A stretch of DNA of 64,000 nucleotides, from the NCBI GenBank assembly GCA_023213315.1, contig JAKCPI010000526.1, positions 62,001 through 126,000 of the forward strand, in the 5' to 3' direction. The stretch is from Euborellia annulipes (Eukaryota > Arthropoda > Insecta > Dermaptera > Anisolabididae). This document shows, piece after piece, positions 44,968 to 56,888 of the stretch. The notes beneath the pieces were generated by a model that saw nothing but the letters and a program-made list of their open reading frames with translations, did no database searches and had not been told where the DNA came from. Every line of letters begins with the position of its first letter. Within the stretch, counting starts at the first letter, position 1. Both the position numbers and the translations under genes were made by a program.

Positions 44968-45100
44968 CGATCTATTGCAATAGTATTGAGACTAGAGCCC
45001 GGTAGTTAGGCAGCCCAAATAGCACACCATTCTTTCTTGTCTGTGTGAGGGTAGGCCTTTTTGGTTAAAAAGAGTCGTTCGGCCTAGTGTTTGCTTTTCT
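44968..45100. mobile_element. MITE family B, right-truncated (copy B3)
   Basis: The left end 'cgatctattgcaatagtatt', then 'gagcccggtagttaggcagc', matches B1, B2 and B4, with TA in front. After 'ggttaaaaagagtcgttcgg' (shared with B2) similarity fades and no right end was found. Confidence 0.7.
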
Positions 45101-46045
45101 ACATCTAAATCATATTTTTGGATAGAGAAAATAAATCAAATATATTTTAATAAACGACATGTGAGGACAATAAAATTGGAACAAATTTTGTTGTGAGATT
45201 TTATTTTTCGGGTTGGTTATTGTAATGAAATGCAACAATATCTAAAATCGAATAATAAATTTACTTTTGTTTTATTGGATTTTTGGTCATTTGAAGGACG
45301 AAACGGAGACGTGTTTAGGATTTAATTGCTACTTTAAAAAAATATTTTTTTAATTTTTTTGGAAATGTTTTTATTTTTATTTCATTAATTTTTTAAAAGG
45401 TTTGAGTCGTTTTTAAATGGTTCATTAAGGAATTTTTATGCATTTGAAATAAATGGATCCCATCATTTTCATTTTTTTTCCTTTTATAGAAAAAAAAAAT
45501 TAATATTTTTAATATAAGAATTTTTTTTTTAACATCAATTAACGAAAATTTATAGAATTTGGAAAAGTAGAAATAATTATTAAATTTCTTTACGTTAATG
45601 TTTATTTATAATAATAAAATCTTAGTGACCAATCGTGGTGGTATTTAGATACGAAAGAGGAAAAAAAATTTTAGGTCATATCTGAATTTAATCTTTTTTT
45701 TTTTGGAGCATGTCAAAAGCAACTGGGGCAGACACATAGAATGACACATGCAGGTAAATTTCTATTCGATGATTCCGACAAACCATGCGATAAAATGGGA
45801 GAGAGAATCTGGTCCAGATCAAGGGGGAAATATTGTCTCGGTTCACGAAACATCTCGTGCTGTCATTCGTGCCTTTTAACATACCTTTGGCTTTCGGGTC
45901 AAACTAGTTACTAATCACGGGAAATCATGAAGTGGAACACATGTAAAGGAAATACCTGGCATGATTGGAAAAAAGAAATAAAGTAGCCTAATAATTTTTT
46001 TATAAGTTTAAGATCAAAATTTTAAGAACGATAATATATAATTTA
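45101..46045. other. AT-rich non-coding, no gene seen
   Basis: AT-rich. A less AT-rich patch at 45690-45890 carries a 64-codon minus-strand frame without recognisable domain. Confidence 0.5.
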
Positions 46046-46715
46046 GGAAAAAAAAATCTGGTGGGACTGGTCTTTTGTATCGAGATATATTTAGTTTCCC
46101 GTAGCACCTTAGTTCCAAACTTGACCACTTCCATTTTATAAGGAAAAATGAAAAAATCTGAAATACTGCATTAGTAAGGTGTGATTCAAACAATATCCAA
46201 GGCAAATTGATAATATACATTTTAAAGAGGATCTAAAATATAATTGATTTATGAATTTTAATCAAAATCGTTAAAGCCAATTTTTAGAAAATCGAAAAAA
46301 ACTGAAAAAGTACATCAGTAAAGTACTTCAAACAATTTTCACGAAAAATTTTACTGATATACTTTTTAAAGATCATGCAAAAAATAATTGATTTTTGAAT
46401 TTTAATCAAATTCGTTAGAGCAAGATTTTCGAGAAATTCGAAAAAAAAAAACTGAAAAAGTACTTTAATAAAGTACTAGTATTTTTTGGCCGATTTTGTT
46501 CAAAAGCTTATTTTGACTGTCCGGGAGTATGCCTAACTTAAATATAAAATTTCAATCTCGTAGCTCAATTACTTCGTGCTTAAAATCGATACACACAGGC
46601 AGACAGACCAATTTGCGGGATCCACGTACGGGTATATTCATCAAAATCTCGACATCGAATTTTTGAATATTCGCCATACTTTGTATATATTACATAAATA
46701 GGTAAGAGAAAATAA
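46046..46715 (+). repeat. Family A repeat with an internal duplication (copy A15)
   Basis: It has a short hairpin remnant (aaaatctggtgggactggtc), then the standard blocks. The stretch containing 'aattgatttatgaatttta' and 'cagtaaag' appears twice (about 46225-46325 and 46376-46480), separated by 'acttcaaacaattttcacg'. It ends 'ataggtaagagaaaata'. Confidence 0.75.
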
Positions 46716-48124
46716 TAATAAAAAATAATAAACAATCAGCCAATAAACTAGGGAATGAGGAAGTTACCAAAAATCAAAATGACGAATAACTAGGAAACGC
46801 CTAATTAGTGGGCCACCAGTACGCCAGCGAATCTTATGAAACTCAATGTGCTGCCAATTCTCCTTAATGATAGAGAACAAATAAGTAAAAATTATCGTAG
46901 TTATTAGATCAACGTTTAATCCTGGGCGTAGCCAAGGTAATATGAAAGTGGATAATTTTTTTATATGAATGCTTTATAATATAACTGCAAAGGAGCCTAA
47001 AATTGCAGATGACAATCTTTATTGAGAGATCAAATGAAAGATTTTTGGAAATGAATTCATCATATATAATAGATAATTTTTTTTTTTTTTTTTTTTTTTA
47101 ATCAAGGATTTATATTGTGCCTAAATATAAATGATGTATGAATGTAGTGAATTGAATTTGCTTCTTCATAATATTTATTTTATTTGGCCAAGAAGTTAAA
47201 GAGATTGATGTAAACTAAATCTATTATTAAAAATCTTAAAATATAATTGTGAATAAGACAATAACTAAAGTTTGGAATTTTATAAAATGAAATTTTTAAA
47301 AATTAGTGGGGTGGGTAAATGGGTGAAGGCCTATATTTGGACATGAAATATTTCTAAATTTAGAGATATAATTGTTTTCATTTAATTAATAGAGCTCTAT
47401 GACACCCCTCTGGCTGATAATTTTATTATTTTTATAATATTCCATATAGACGCCTAACAACCTTACTTAAGATTAATAACCAAGTTAAATAATAAAGGAA
47501 ATCTCTTATATTCTTTGTTAGAAAATGTAATAAAGAATTGTTTTCATTGAAAAAAGTGGGTGCAGTATTTAAAAATATAATGCAATTTTAAGGTTAAATG
47601 TAAATTGCCTGTAATATTGTTATTTGTAATTCAAATGTCTTTCTTCGAAGAAGAGGAAATTCATTTGCTCCTTCAAAAAAAATTGACAAAGAATTTGTTC
47701 TTGTGTGGAGAGAGAGAGTGGCATAAAATTATTATGCAATTTAAAAGCTCAAGTCTCGAAAATTCATTTCCAGATGTTTTTTTTTTTTTAGTTCTTAAAT
47801 TAAATCTCCCATATGTTTTAAAAAATCTTTATTAAAGGATTGTTAAATTAGGTTGGTTGACTTTTAAATGAAAAGAAAAGAAATTCTCAATGTTTAAAAA
47901 TTCAGCCTACAGAAGACCAAAGTACAAGTGCTTAAATTTTTAATTTATTATATAATCCGAGATTTGAGGTGTTTTGATTTAGATAAGCATAAATTTAACG
48001 AAGAGTTAAGACATAGTCGAAATCGAGAAGAGTTACAAATATCTTCTAACAGGTCTACCCACAGATTGTTCTCATAATATGGATTTAAAACTAAATATAT
48101 ATGACAAATACAAACAAATAGCGT
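46716..48124. other. AT-rich non-coding, no gene seen
   Basis: Contains a T run near 47080-47099. 'cctgggcgtagccaagg' at 46921 resembles the end of GC-rich TIR elements but has no partner. The 76-codon frame at 47605-47835 has no domain. Confidence 0.5.
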
Positions 48125-48202
48125 ATTAAAAAAATCTCGAGTTCGAATTTTTGAATACTTTCTCTCTATATTATTTCATATATAAGGTAAGAGAAAGTAA
48201 AA
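48125..48202 (+). repeat. Family A tail fragment (copy A16)
   Basis: 'aaaaatctcgagttcgaatt', 'actttctctctatatta' and 'aaggtaagagaaagtaaaa' match the family A end. An ATT trinucleotide run follows at about 48220-48235. Confidence 0.65.
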
Positions 48203-48280
48203 ATCAATGACCTATGAGATTATTATTATTATTATTTTCGGCAATGGCCCTGGGCGTTTGCACCATTTGGCCAGCAAGAA

Positions 48281-48312
<32 letters not shown>

Positions 48313-48405
48313 CTCTTCAACTTATTACATATTCTTATTATATGACCTATGAGATAATATTTTTAAAATTATCACAATAAACTGGAGGAAAGACTTGAAG
48401 AACTG

Positions 48406-48780
48406 AAAAAAATCTGGTGTGACTGTCGCACAGCACACAACTTTCGCTTACCTTCGGGAATCGAAAGTTGTTTTCTGTGCTTGTCACACCAGATTTTTTG
48501 TGTCGACCTATAATTAGTTTCCGCAGATATATTAGAATTCAAGATGTAAAATTTATTAGTAATTAGTATAGGAAAATATTTATATTTTGTTACTATGGGA
48601 ACCATTTCTCCTATCCTTTCTATGAAGTACGTGTGTACAGTGGTCTTCAGAATATTTCAATGGCAAAATGAGAATATACATTTTAAAGAGCATCTAAAAA
48701 ATAATTGATTTTTGAATTTTAATCAAAATCGTTGGAGCGAATTTTGAGAAAATTCAAAAAAACTGATAAAGTACATCATC
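48406..48780 (+). repeat. Family A repeat, 3'-truncated (copy A17)
   Basis: The hairpin is complete (aaaatctggtgtgactgtcg facing tgtcacaccagatttttt). The sequence continues to 'aactgataaagtacatcatc' and stops. It faces copy A18 across about 25 bases. Confidence 0.8.
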
Positions 48781-48805
48781 ATCAAATTAATAAATAATCT
48801 TTTTT

Positions 48806-49290
48806 ACTTTCTCTTGCCTATATATGTATATATTTATATAGAAAGAATTGGATTCATAAGAAAAATTTGATGTCGAGATTTTGATGGATATACACGTTTT
48901 GAGATCCCGCAACATGATCCATCTCTGTCAGTGTGAACAAAATATCTCAAGAAAGAAAAATGTTAGTAGGTTGGAATTTTATATTTAAGTTAGGTACCCC
49001 CTGTAACATAATACGAAGCTTTTGAACAAAATCGGCCATAAAGTACTAGTATTTTACTGATACTCTTTTTCAGTTTGTTTGTTTTTTTTTTTCGATTTTC
49101 TCAAAATTCGCACCAATGATTTTGATTAAAATTCATAAATAAATTATTTTTTAGATGCTCTTTATAATGTATATTTTCATTTTTGAGACATACTTTACTC
49201 TTATACTTTATAGGATAAATCGGCGCTAACTAAATATATGTCGACACAAAAAATCTGGTGTGAGCCGTCACACCATTTTTTTTTTTTTTT
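48806..49290 (-). repeat. Family A repeat, inverted neighbour of A17 (copy A18)
   Basis: It starts 'tttttactttctcttgcc', runs through 'gtcgagattttgatggat', 'cggccataaagtactagta' and 'gattttctcaaaattcgc', and ends in a shortened hairpin (aaaaaatctggtgtgagccg). Confidence 0.8.
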
Positions 49291-50202
49291 CAATAAGTGC
49301 ATATGTATGAATATGTCAAAAAAAATAATAGACAGATATGACATAAGGAGCAATTGAACAAAACATGAGAATAGCTTTGGGCGTTATTCAGAGAAGATAT
49401 TAATAGCGGCTATTCGTGCGAGTGGTAAAAGAGTCTTGAGACGCATCACGGCGATATTTATAAAATCAGTGGGGGTTCATCCATCCGGGGGATCCGAAAC
49501 TTTTCAATATGGGAACAAAAACATTTTGGACAACTGCTTGAAAACATTTTGAATACACTAGTAATAGCTAACAAGGCCAGAGAGAGAGAATAAATAAAAA
49601 AATAAACTCTACTAGCAAGTTAATAATCAATAATTTTATCAAATAACTTCTTTCTTCTCTGCATAATTTAAGAATAGCTTAAGTTTCAAAAAAGGGTTTA
49701 TGAAATAATTTAAAGTTCTAAAATAAACAAAGGCTTTCTTTTAACAAGCTATTCGTTATAATTAATTATGTTCTTTTGTTTTGGAAAGTATCAATTTTTT
49801 TTTTTTAGAAGATAACATCTTTTGATAAAATTAATATAATAAAGTAAATAAAAAGAAAGTTTTTGAAAATACGGTTAACATATATCAGACTTTAATTATA
49901 ATAAAAAGTATGTAATTATAAGCCAAATAAGTGTTAAATTAAAATTTATTAATTGGAATATAAATTAACACCTGTATATGACAGATTTTGGTGATATTTG
50001 TGGTTAATGAGGTTATATTAATACTGGTATATAATTTTACTTGTTTAGTAGAAAAAATCAAAAATTGATATATAAATCAGAATCAACAGTTTGGATTTAC
50101 ATAGGTATAATTAACCACTTACTAGGTCGTGGGTATTTTCCAGGTGGACCAAGTTCAGATTTTTAAGATGTTAAAATTATAATTTTTAAGAATATAAAAA
50201 CC
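49291..50202. other. AT-rich non-coding with an unexplained patch
   Basis: At 49380-49505 composition is more even (gcggctattcgtgcgagtgg, gacgcatcacggcgatattt) without an open frame or repeat partner. The rest is AT-rich. Confidence 0.45.
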
Positions 50203-50470
50203 CTCGGGGTTTGGCGTAGAGGTTAGCGTGCTAACCTCGTATACCAAACGTCGCGGGTTCGGACCCCAGGCAGTCCGATGATTTTATTTAAGCCATTTGG
50301 ATACCAAATGGCTTAAATAAGAATGCCTGGACCTCAAATAAATATATATTATTAAATAACGGTTATCGTAAAAGTCTTAAATGGCCCAAGTTGCCGAAAA
50401 GACTGTGTGTATGTGTGTGTGAATGTGAGAGTGAATGAGAAAAAAGAGTGAGTGTTAAAAAAAAAAAAGA
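50203..50470 (+). repeat. tRNA-derived SINE, family E (full length)
   Basis: TGGCGTAGAGGTTAGCGTG (A box) and GGTTCGGACCCC (B box) head the unit. 'gcagtccgatgattttatt', the 'atttggataccaaatgg' hairpin, 'aagttgccgaaaagactgtg', a GTGTGT/GTGAATG tract and poly-A follow. Confidence 0.85.
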
Positions 50471-50880
50471 ATATAAAAAAGGCTAAGAATATAGAAATTA
50501 TAGATTTAAAACTTTAAATTTCAGATCTATCTTGGTCTATAAGTTTTTGATGTATGTGCCTCTGAGGGTAAAAATATTTATTGACTAATCACCACAAAAT
50601 AATTTGGAAAAACGAAACGAATTCCACTAGGCCATGTTTTCGGACGATTGCACCAACTGGCCCTAGTAATATTAACTACGCCACTAGATTTTTTTTTTAA
50701 TTTTGCCCTTTCGGCTAGAGAGGCTTTCGACTTATTATTTTTATTTTTAAAAATCAAAGGCTCCCGGGAGATGTTCCACACGCTGATTCTTCGGAGTCAC
50801 CCAGACGAGGTTTCGCCGTTGTTTTGTATCATATATTTTGTAAATTTGTATTGTTACATGTTGACATGGACACCTAAGTC
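50471..50880. other. Non-coding; moderately balanced, unexplained
   Basis: Frames on both strands at 50578-50914 overlap in antisense and match nothing recognised. The segment 50640-50880 is less AT-rich and may be a TE remnant ending at the 5S-derived repeat. Confidence 0.4.
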
Positions 50881-50995
50881 TAGTGCCTTGTCAACGGAGC
50901 AACAGCAACCATAATCGTTGCAGTTAAGTGATGTCAAGCACAGCGGAAGCTCAGAATTGGTGACCCTGAGCAATCAGCGTGTGGAACGCCCCCTG
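50881..50995 (+). repeat. 5S rRNA-derived short repeat, family G (copy G3)
   Basis: 'gtcaacggagcaacagcaac', 'gttaagtgatgtcaagcac', 'ggtgaccctgagcaatcag' and 'cgtgtggaacgccccctgg' align with G1 and G2. The left terminal CCGGGGG is lost. Confidence 0.6.
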
Positions 50996-52182
50996 GTTTT
51001 AAAAATAAATTAATAAATAAACACCCCTAAATGGCCTCAATAGACGAAAAGGGTTATGTGCATTTATACAGGCCGCTAAAAAATTATTTAATCTGTTCCA
51101 AGTCCTCCCTAAGATAGGTGAAACACTCCGCCACTGGTCTTAAATATGTTTAACCGGATCTGGATATGTCAGTTTGCATAGATATTAATTTAAATAAATA
51201 ACTAGACGATAATTAAAAAAAAAAATTCAAATTAAAATCCATTTATCAAAAAACCTTTTTTTTAAAAATCGACTGATGAAAAAGATCAAGTATTTTTTTT
51301 ATGCTAAAATTAGATGTCAGACACATATAAGCTTTGTTGATATTTATGAAAAAAGTTATCATTTGTTATTGAAATAAAAATATTGAACTTATATATGTAT
51401 GAACAAAGTTCGCTAATTAAAATTATTCAATTAAAAAGCCTGTACAGATGTTATTTAAAACATTAAGACATTAAGATTATTTAATAAATATGAATGTAGC
51501 AAGGTCAAATGATCTAACAAATCTTTTTAAGACTTAGATACTTTTTACTGACGTCAGAAACATAAGTTGACAAAAGAATAATTGTTTTGATCTGATCTAA
51601 ATGAATTATGAAAGTATAATAATTGTAAGACGTAATTTTTTTTAAATATCTGGTTTGTGTGTAAAATGGTGACGTGGTTCGCAGGGTTATGAAAAATTTA
51701 GTTTTAATGTTTAGAGTGTCTTCAGGTTATAATGTGCTAAAAACAAGATAATTTTGACATATTTTGTAAATAGCAACAAGATTGATTTAATATTTTGGAC
51801 CTTGAAATGAAAGATCCTGACATTTCGATTTTGGTACTGAACGATTTAAAGAGTAGTGATGGATGGAGAGAATCGACATGGGGAAGATTTTTGAGCTAAA
51901 AAAGGTATCTATATATTTTTTTTTTCCAATTTCAACAGAGGTTAACTCGAAAAGGGAGGCGAAGAAGACATTGTTTAAAAATTTCAGGAGTTGGACCAGT
52001 TCAGTAAGCGATTGCTATTAGTCACGAACCTCCTCAATCATTTCTAAAACTAAGCATCCCTATTTATTGAAACAAAAATTTGGATCAGCAAATAGAGATA
52101 AAAGAAATTTAGACATAAAATCCACTAAAACGCAGGAAGAGAAACCCATACATAAATCCGCCTTGAAATATATTAATGTTAG
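50996..52182. other. AT-rich non-coding; one CRE
   Basis: AT-rich, no gene. A perfect TGACGTCA lies at 51549-51556, in AT-rich surroundings and without a promoter context. Confidence 0.45.
51549..51556. promoter_or_regulatory. CRE-like palindrome TGACGTCA
   Basis: A perfect bZIP consensus palindrome in an otherwise AT-rich stretch. No TATA box or initiator was noticed beside it. Confidence 0.25.
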
Positions 52183-52310
52183 GAGGCTCATGGCTGATCG
52201 GGTAAGCTGTGGATTACAGAGTTGCTAGGTTCAAATACCACTTGCCGTGAAAATTTTCAAACATTGCCAATGTCTCCTCCGTATCAGTAATTGGAGTTAG
52301 TCTTTGTTGA
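52183..52310 (+). repeat. tRNA-derived SINE, family F (copy F2, partial)
   Basis: 'aggctcatggctgatcggg' then 'aagctgtggattacagagt' and the B-box region 'ctaggttcaaataccact' match the head of the copy at 56889, with a 'tgccaatgtctcctccgta' block following. The tail is missing. Confidence 0.65.
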
Positions 52311-52477
52311 GAGATAGGAAAATTAAAAAAAAATAACATTTTTCTAAAAACAAAAAGAATTTTATTAGAAGTTAAGTATGCTGGGACAAATCGTAAAGGT
52401 TATGGAGAAAATACACCAGCGATTGCTTTCCACATTAAAATATTAAAATAATTTACTCATTTGTTTATATAACTATT

Positions 52478-52592
52478 GGGGGTCCAGGGATTCTTATTTA
52501 AGCCATTTGGAATCCAAATGGCTTAAATAAAATCATCCGACTGCCTGGGACCCGAACCCGCGACCCTCGGCTACCAACTACACCAAGCCCGA
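52478..52592 (-). repeat. tRNA-derived SINE, family E (partial)
   Basis: The minus strand holds the head (gggcttggtgtagttggtag) and 'cgggttcgggtcccaggcag', then the 'catttggattccaaatggc' hairpin. The 3' domain with the TG tract is absent. Confidence 0.75.
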
Positions 52593-54349
52593 ATTTAAAT
52601 TTCTTAACCCAATACATTTTTTAAACAAATTAAAACTCTCTAATTATGGAGCGAAAGCCTTGTCAATGCTCCAAAGAGCAGCTAGAAAAATTTGAAGTTG
52701 GCTACAAATCGGAATAAATTCTCCTTGTTTTATCTTTATACGGTTGTTAATTATCAAGATAGGGGAAATATTTTTAAGAAAAATATTAGTTTACTAGTAG
52801 ATCAGCGGAGGGGATGGGGATTTTTGCCAGAGAAGGTGCCAAAATCTTACTGTTAAATATAGTAAACTTATTCAGTTATTTTTTTTTTTCTAATAAAGTT
52901 TTTTTTAGTAAAAAATGTGTCAATATTACTGTCTATTAAAAAAAAAATAAATAAAAGGTGAAGCGAGAAAAATTTTTTTTTTTTTTTTTGGAGGTGTAGT
53001 AGTATAAAGGTTGGAAACCGGTGATAAAAGGACTAATATATGCCATTCAGTATATAGGAACGCAAAGGATATTGCGATATGTGCTTTTTTCCATGAGAGA
53101 ATTTTTATTTAAAAAACATTTCGGATTGTATAAAAAGTAAACTGATCGATTAAAATATCTGGATAAAATATTTGAAATCAGCCTTGTAGCATTTGCATCT
53201 TTTTTAAATTCTGATATCAAAGTTTATGCCAGGTATTAACAAATAAGTGGGTTTGAATGTGTATGGGAAAATATAAAACTGCAAGGTCGGTTTAAAAAAG
53301 TTTATTAATATATGCTATATTAGCAAGCCCACCCTTTGGAGACCCCCTTTTTTTTATTTATTTAAGATCTTTTTGTCATCTGAGCCATTTAGGCCCCATC
53401 TCTATACTTTTAAATTAATTGCTATCCAATGTAATTTAGAAAAATTGAAAGGGGAAAATCGCCTCACCTCTAGCACAAGAGGTGAGTGTTTTACCAGTAT
53501 AGTACGTCCCAGGAGCTTTTTTTTTATTTGTGCAAGAAAAGTTATTATTTTGTTTTGAATAATAATTAATTTCAATCCTATTTATGGCCATCTTTGTTTT
53601 GGTTCAGTTTCTTGATGTTGTGAAAGGCTTTAGGATAAATAAATATGAATACAACAGATTGAAGTTTGTCAAAGAAATGAGCAACTTAAAAAAAAGGCTA
53701 ATAAAAATAGTGAATAGTTCTTTTGAAATGTCACTCCCTTTATGAAATGTTTACCAAAATAAACATAACAACAGGTAAACATTCAAACGTTTTAAGCTTT
53801 TCACTCACTTCAACAATGATTATATGTCAATGAGATTTTATTTAGACATAGTGACAAATAGAGACCATTGAGAAATTGTTTTTTATTTAGGAAGCTATAT
53901 CTTTCCAAATATCAAAAGAGAATCATTGAACGTATTCAATAGAAGGTTGAGATATTTTATTTATCGACTTTATATCTATTTATCTTGGTAAAGATATTAA
54001 TTGAATCTTATAATTTCAAATTATGACTATGATAAATCAATTAAAATATTTATGACTATGACTATACTATGAGTTTACTCGCCATGGGGCTATTTACTCA
54101 TTTTAATAATAATTATAGTTGAAACCCCATTTTCAAAAGTAAGGAATCATTGATAAGGTATCTGCAGCGCCGCCTGCTCAACCCTCTTAAATGAGATATC
54201 TTATAGAATGAATAATAATAAATCTTCTTTAACTATATTTGTAGGGATTTTATAAAATATTATTGTACTATGAACTGACTTCCTACTAACAAGAGAGTTT
54301 GTGAAAATAAGTAAATCTAAATAATTGAAACAACGATGCGAATTTAAAA
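52593..54349. other. AT-rich non-coding, no gene seen
   Basis: AT-rich with poly-T runs. The frame at 53373-53558 has no recognisable domain. Confidence 0.5.
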
Positions 54350-54537
54350 TGGATACAGGAGACGTAGCAGCCAGAAGATTAAATAAAAAACTTTTTATTT
54401 AATTGTTTATTGTCGACGTTTCGGTCGGTAATTGTCCTGAGAAGGATCATGATTAGCCACCGGAACGTAGACAATTAGCAATAAAATAAAAGTTTTTTAT
54501 TTAATAGTCTGGCTGGCTACGTCCCCTGTATCCATTC
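54350..54537. repeat. Penelope-like inverted-repeat hairpin (copy 3)
   Basis: The left arm 'atggatacaggagacgtag', 'aaataaaaaactttttattt', 'gtcgacgtttcggtcgg' is mirrored by 'ccaccggaacgtagacaatt', 'aaaagttttttatttaat', 'ctacgtcccctgtatccat'. Arms are about 80 bases with a short loop (taattgtcctgagaaggatc). It has the same GACGTTTCGG hallmark as the other hairpins. Confidence 0.5.
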
Positions 54538-54569
54538 TAAATAAATGATGAAAAAAGAAAGGATAGGTA

Positions 54570-54757
54570 CAGTGGGGGCCACAAGTGCCTGATCTGCTGG
54601 AATGTGGAGCTTTGAGCTTAGGCAACCAAAATACTTTCTGAAGTATTATACTAAAATTAACTTTTTTCCTTCAGTTGCATTTAAAAAAAATGATTTATTT
54701 ATTTTAAAAATATTGGTTGACTAAGCTCAAAGCCCCAGGCACTTGTGGCGCCGACTG
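54570..54757. mobile_element. 188-bp MITE (family J), TA target duplication
   Basis: CAGTGGGGGCCACAAGTGCC and the following AGCTTTGAGCTTAG are mirrored at the right (ctaagctcaaagcccc, ggcacttgtggcgccgactg). TA flanks at 54568-54569 and 54758-54759. The CAGTG...CACTG-type ends with TA fit a Tc1/mariner-type MITE. Confidence 0.9.
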
Positions 54758-54759
54758 TA

Positions 54760-55020
54760 CCATCTAATGCAATAGTATTGAGACTAAAGACCCGCAGTTA
54801 GTCAGCCCAAATGAGGTGTGAGATATACCTTTTTCAAAGCAGACAATAGGCTGGACCGCCCTTTTTAACAAAAGAATAACCATAAAAATTTATCTTTTTA
54901 ATATGAATTTCAAGATAAATCGATATAAATATTATCTCATTGTTTTAATCAGAAAAAAAGTTGTGCCATTTGGGCTGCCTAACTACCGGGCTTTAGTCTC
55001 AATACTATTGAAATAGATGA
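54760..55020. mobile_element. MITE family B (copy B4), abutting MITE J
   Basis: The ends match B1-B3 (ccatctaatgcaatagtatt and mirrored ctcaatactattgaaataga), with TA on both sides. Its left TA (54758-54759) is also the right flank of MITE J. The interior includes 'ggctggaccgccctttttaa' and 'gtgccatttgggctgcc'. Confidence 0.9.
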
Positions 55021-55867
55021 TATATTTATAGAAATTTTTCCATAATTTCAAGCACTGTAGGGAAATTTTATATTGAATTGAATTGAAAAATTAGTGATTA
55101 ATTTATAATCAAATGGAGATAAGAAGTTCATATTCGTAATCAACATAAAATCGGCATTGATTGTCATAATGCTATCGAGAGCAGAAGAAGAAAAAAAGAC
55201 ATTTAGATTGAAAATTCTCTTAAAAATCAAAATAAAAAAATGAATTTTATTATCAACGGATGAATGAAAATAACAACAAAATGATAAACGACAAAATGTA
55301 ATTTTAAAAGATCTCTATAGATTCTTACGGTCAGTGAACGAATTGGTTTTGTTTTTATGAAAAACAAACAAGAATCCTTAGGAAAAAAAAATCCAATAAT
55401 GTAAGAATTTATATCTATCGAAAAAAAGAGAGTAAGAAATATATATTATTTTAACAAAATATTTTCATATTCTTTAAGTAATAAAGAATATAAAGGATGA
55501 TGTCTGAAATATGCAAATGAATTAGTAGTAGTCTGAAGGCTGGTTTGTGGCCGAGAGAAGGACGCAGAGATATCCTTGACAAAAAGCAAATGGAATAAAA
55601 AAAAAAAAAAAACATTGTGTGCAATAGACAATAGACATGAACAAAAACTATTATATAATTATGATATCAAATTGAAATTTTAAGATAAAGACATATAATA
55701 TAAAATAGTTAAGTCATCAATATTATAAGGGAAGAAAGGTTATCAATGATATTTTGTGGTGATTTTAACTTATATAATGATTATTTAATCAGTTAATTGG
55801 AAATTTTTATAAAAATGCGTGGTAGTAAATAAAAAAAAAATAAAACTTTTGAATGTTTATACACTTA
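55021..55867. other. AT-rich non-coding, no gene seen
   Basis: AT-rich; short frames without recognisable domains. Confidence 0.5.
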
Positions 55868-56271
55868 GTCAGGTCTAATCCATAAGGAAAAACGTTAATT
55901 TTTAACATATAAAATCAGTGTTAATTCATTTTAACACCTCCTTGCTTCAAATTGCTATTCTTAAAGCCAAAACGTTAACATTTAGTCAAGAGTGTTAAAA
56001 ATTAATGTCCAGGGAGTGCCTTTAATATTTTAACGCCGTATTTAAGGCATAAAAATGGCGTCTTTAACCTAAAAAGTAAGGTTATGATTTTGACAGATTT
56101 GAGATAAAAGCAACATATAAACGTCGCTGTTAAAATATTGTTTAGAGAATAGCATTTTTTAACGCTTGTGTTAAAATTTGGTTTAGAGAATAGCATTTTT
56201 AAAGCTGGTGTGATTACTTTTTCACCCAATTTATGATGTTAAACGTCTGTTTTTAGAGAAAAGACCTGAGT
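55868..56271. mobile_element. MITE-like TIR element of about 400 bp
   Basis: The left end 'gtcaggtctaatccataagg', 'aaaaacgttaa' is mirrored at the right as 'ttaaacgtctgtttttagag', 'aaaagacctgagt'. The interior is rich in GTTAAAA/TTTTAAC motifs and contains a tandem of about 43 bases ('gtttagagaatagcattttt' at 56140 and 56183). Confidence 0.65.
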
Positions 56272-56888
56272 ATAATCTATTGAATATATAAAAATTCAAT
56301 CTAAAGATTTTTTTAACAATGTTATTATTTCAATAACTACATTCTGCTTTTGGAAATTAGCATGTATTTGTAGGCCTATTTCGAGGTATGAATGTAGTTA
56401 AGTAAGTAGTAGTACTTAAATGTTTGATATTGATATCACAAATTTTAATTTTTTTCTAACATTAATCCGAAAAAAAAATGAGTTGATTTCAATTTCTCGT
56501 TTAATAATGAAACTCTATCCTCTTTAAAGAGGCAAAATATTCAAAGGATAATCTTGTTGCTTCTGTCATTCGTGAGAGGGGAGAACATCGTACGTGATTC
56601 CCTTTAAATTAATATTAAATCAAATTTCATTTTCAGAGCAATTACAAGCTGTCGCCACTGACATGCAATAGTGTCATCGACAGGGATATGGAGTACTACA
56701 GCTGATAATGATTTAAATATATTAAAGGGGAATTTTTTTTTTTTTATTTGATTTTTATCAAACTTCTTATGATTCAGAAAATAAGAATATTTTTTTGAAA
56801 AAATCAAAAAAATTAATTAATTATGATTCATTGGCCAAAAAATAAACACCTATTAAATTAAATTAAAATAAATTAAAAGAAAAGAATG
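56272..56888. other. AT-rich non-coding, no gene seen
   Basis: AT-rich. The segment 56560-56710 is slightly less AT-rich (gagcaattacaagctgtcgc) with no open frame of note. Confidence 0.5.

Noticed and set aside
50203..50270. tRNA gene
   Set aside because: A and B boxes are present, but the sequence is the head of a multi-copy SINE with a shared 3' body and does not form an intact cloverleaf by eye.
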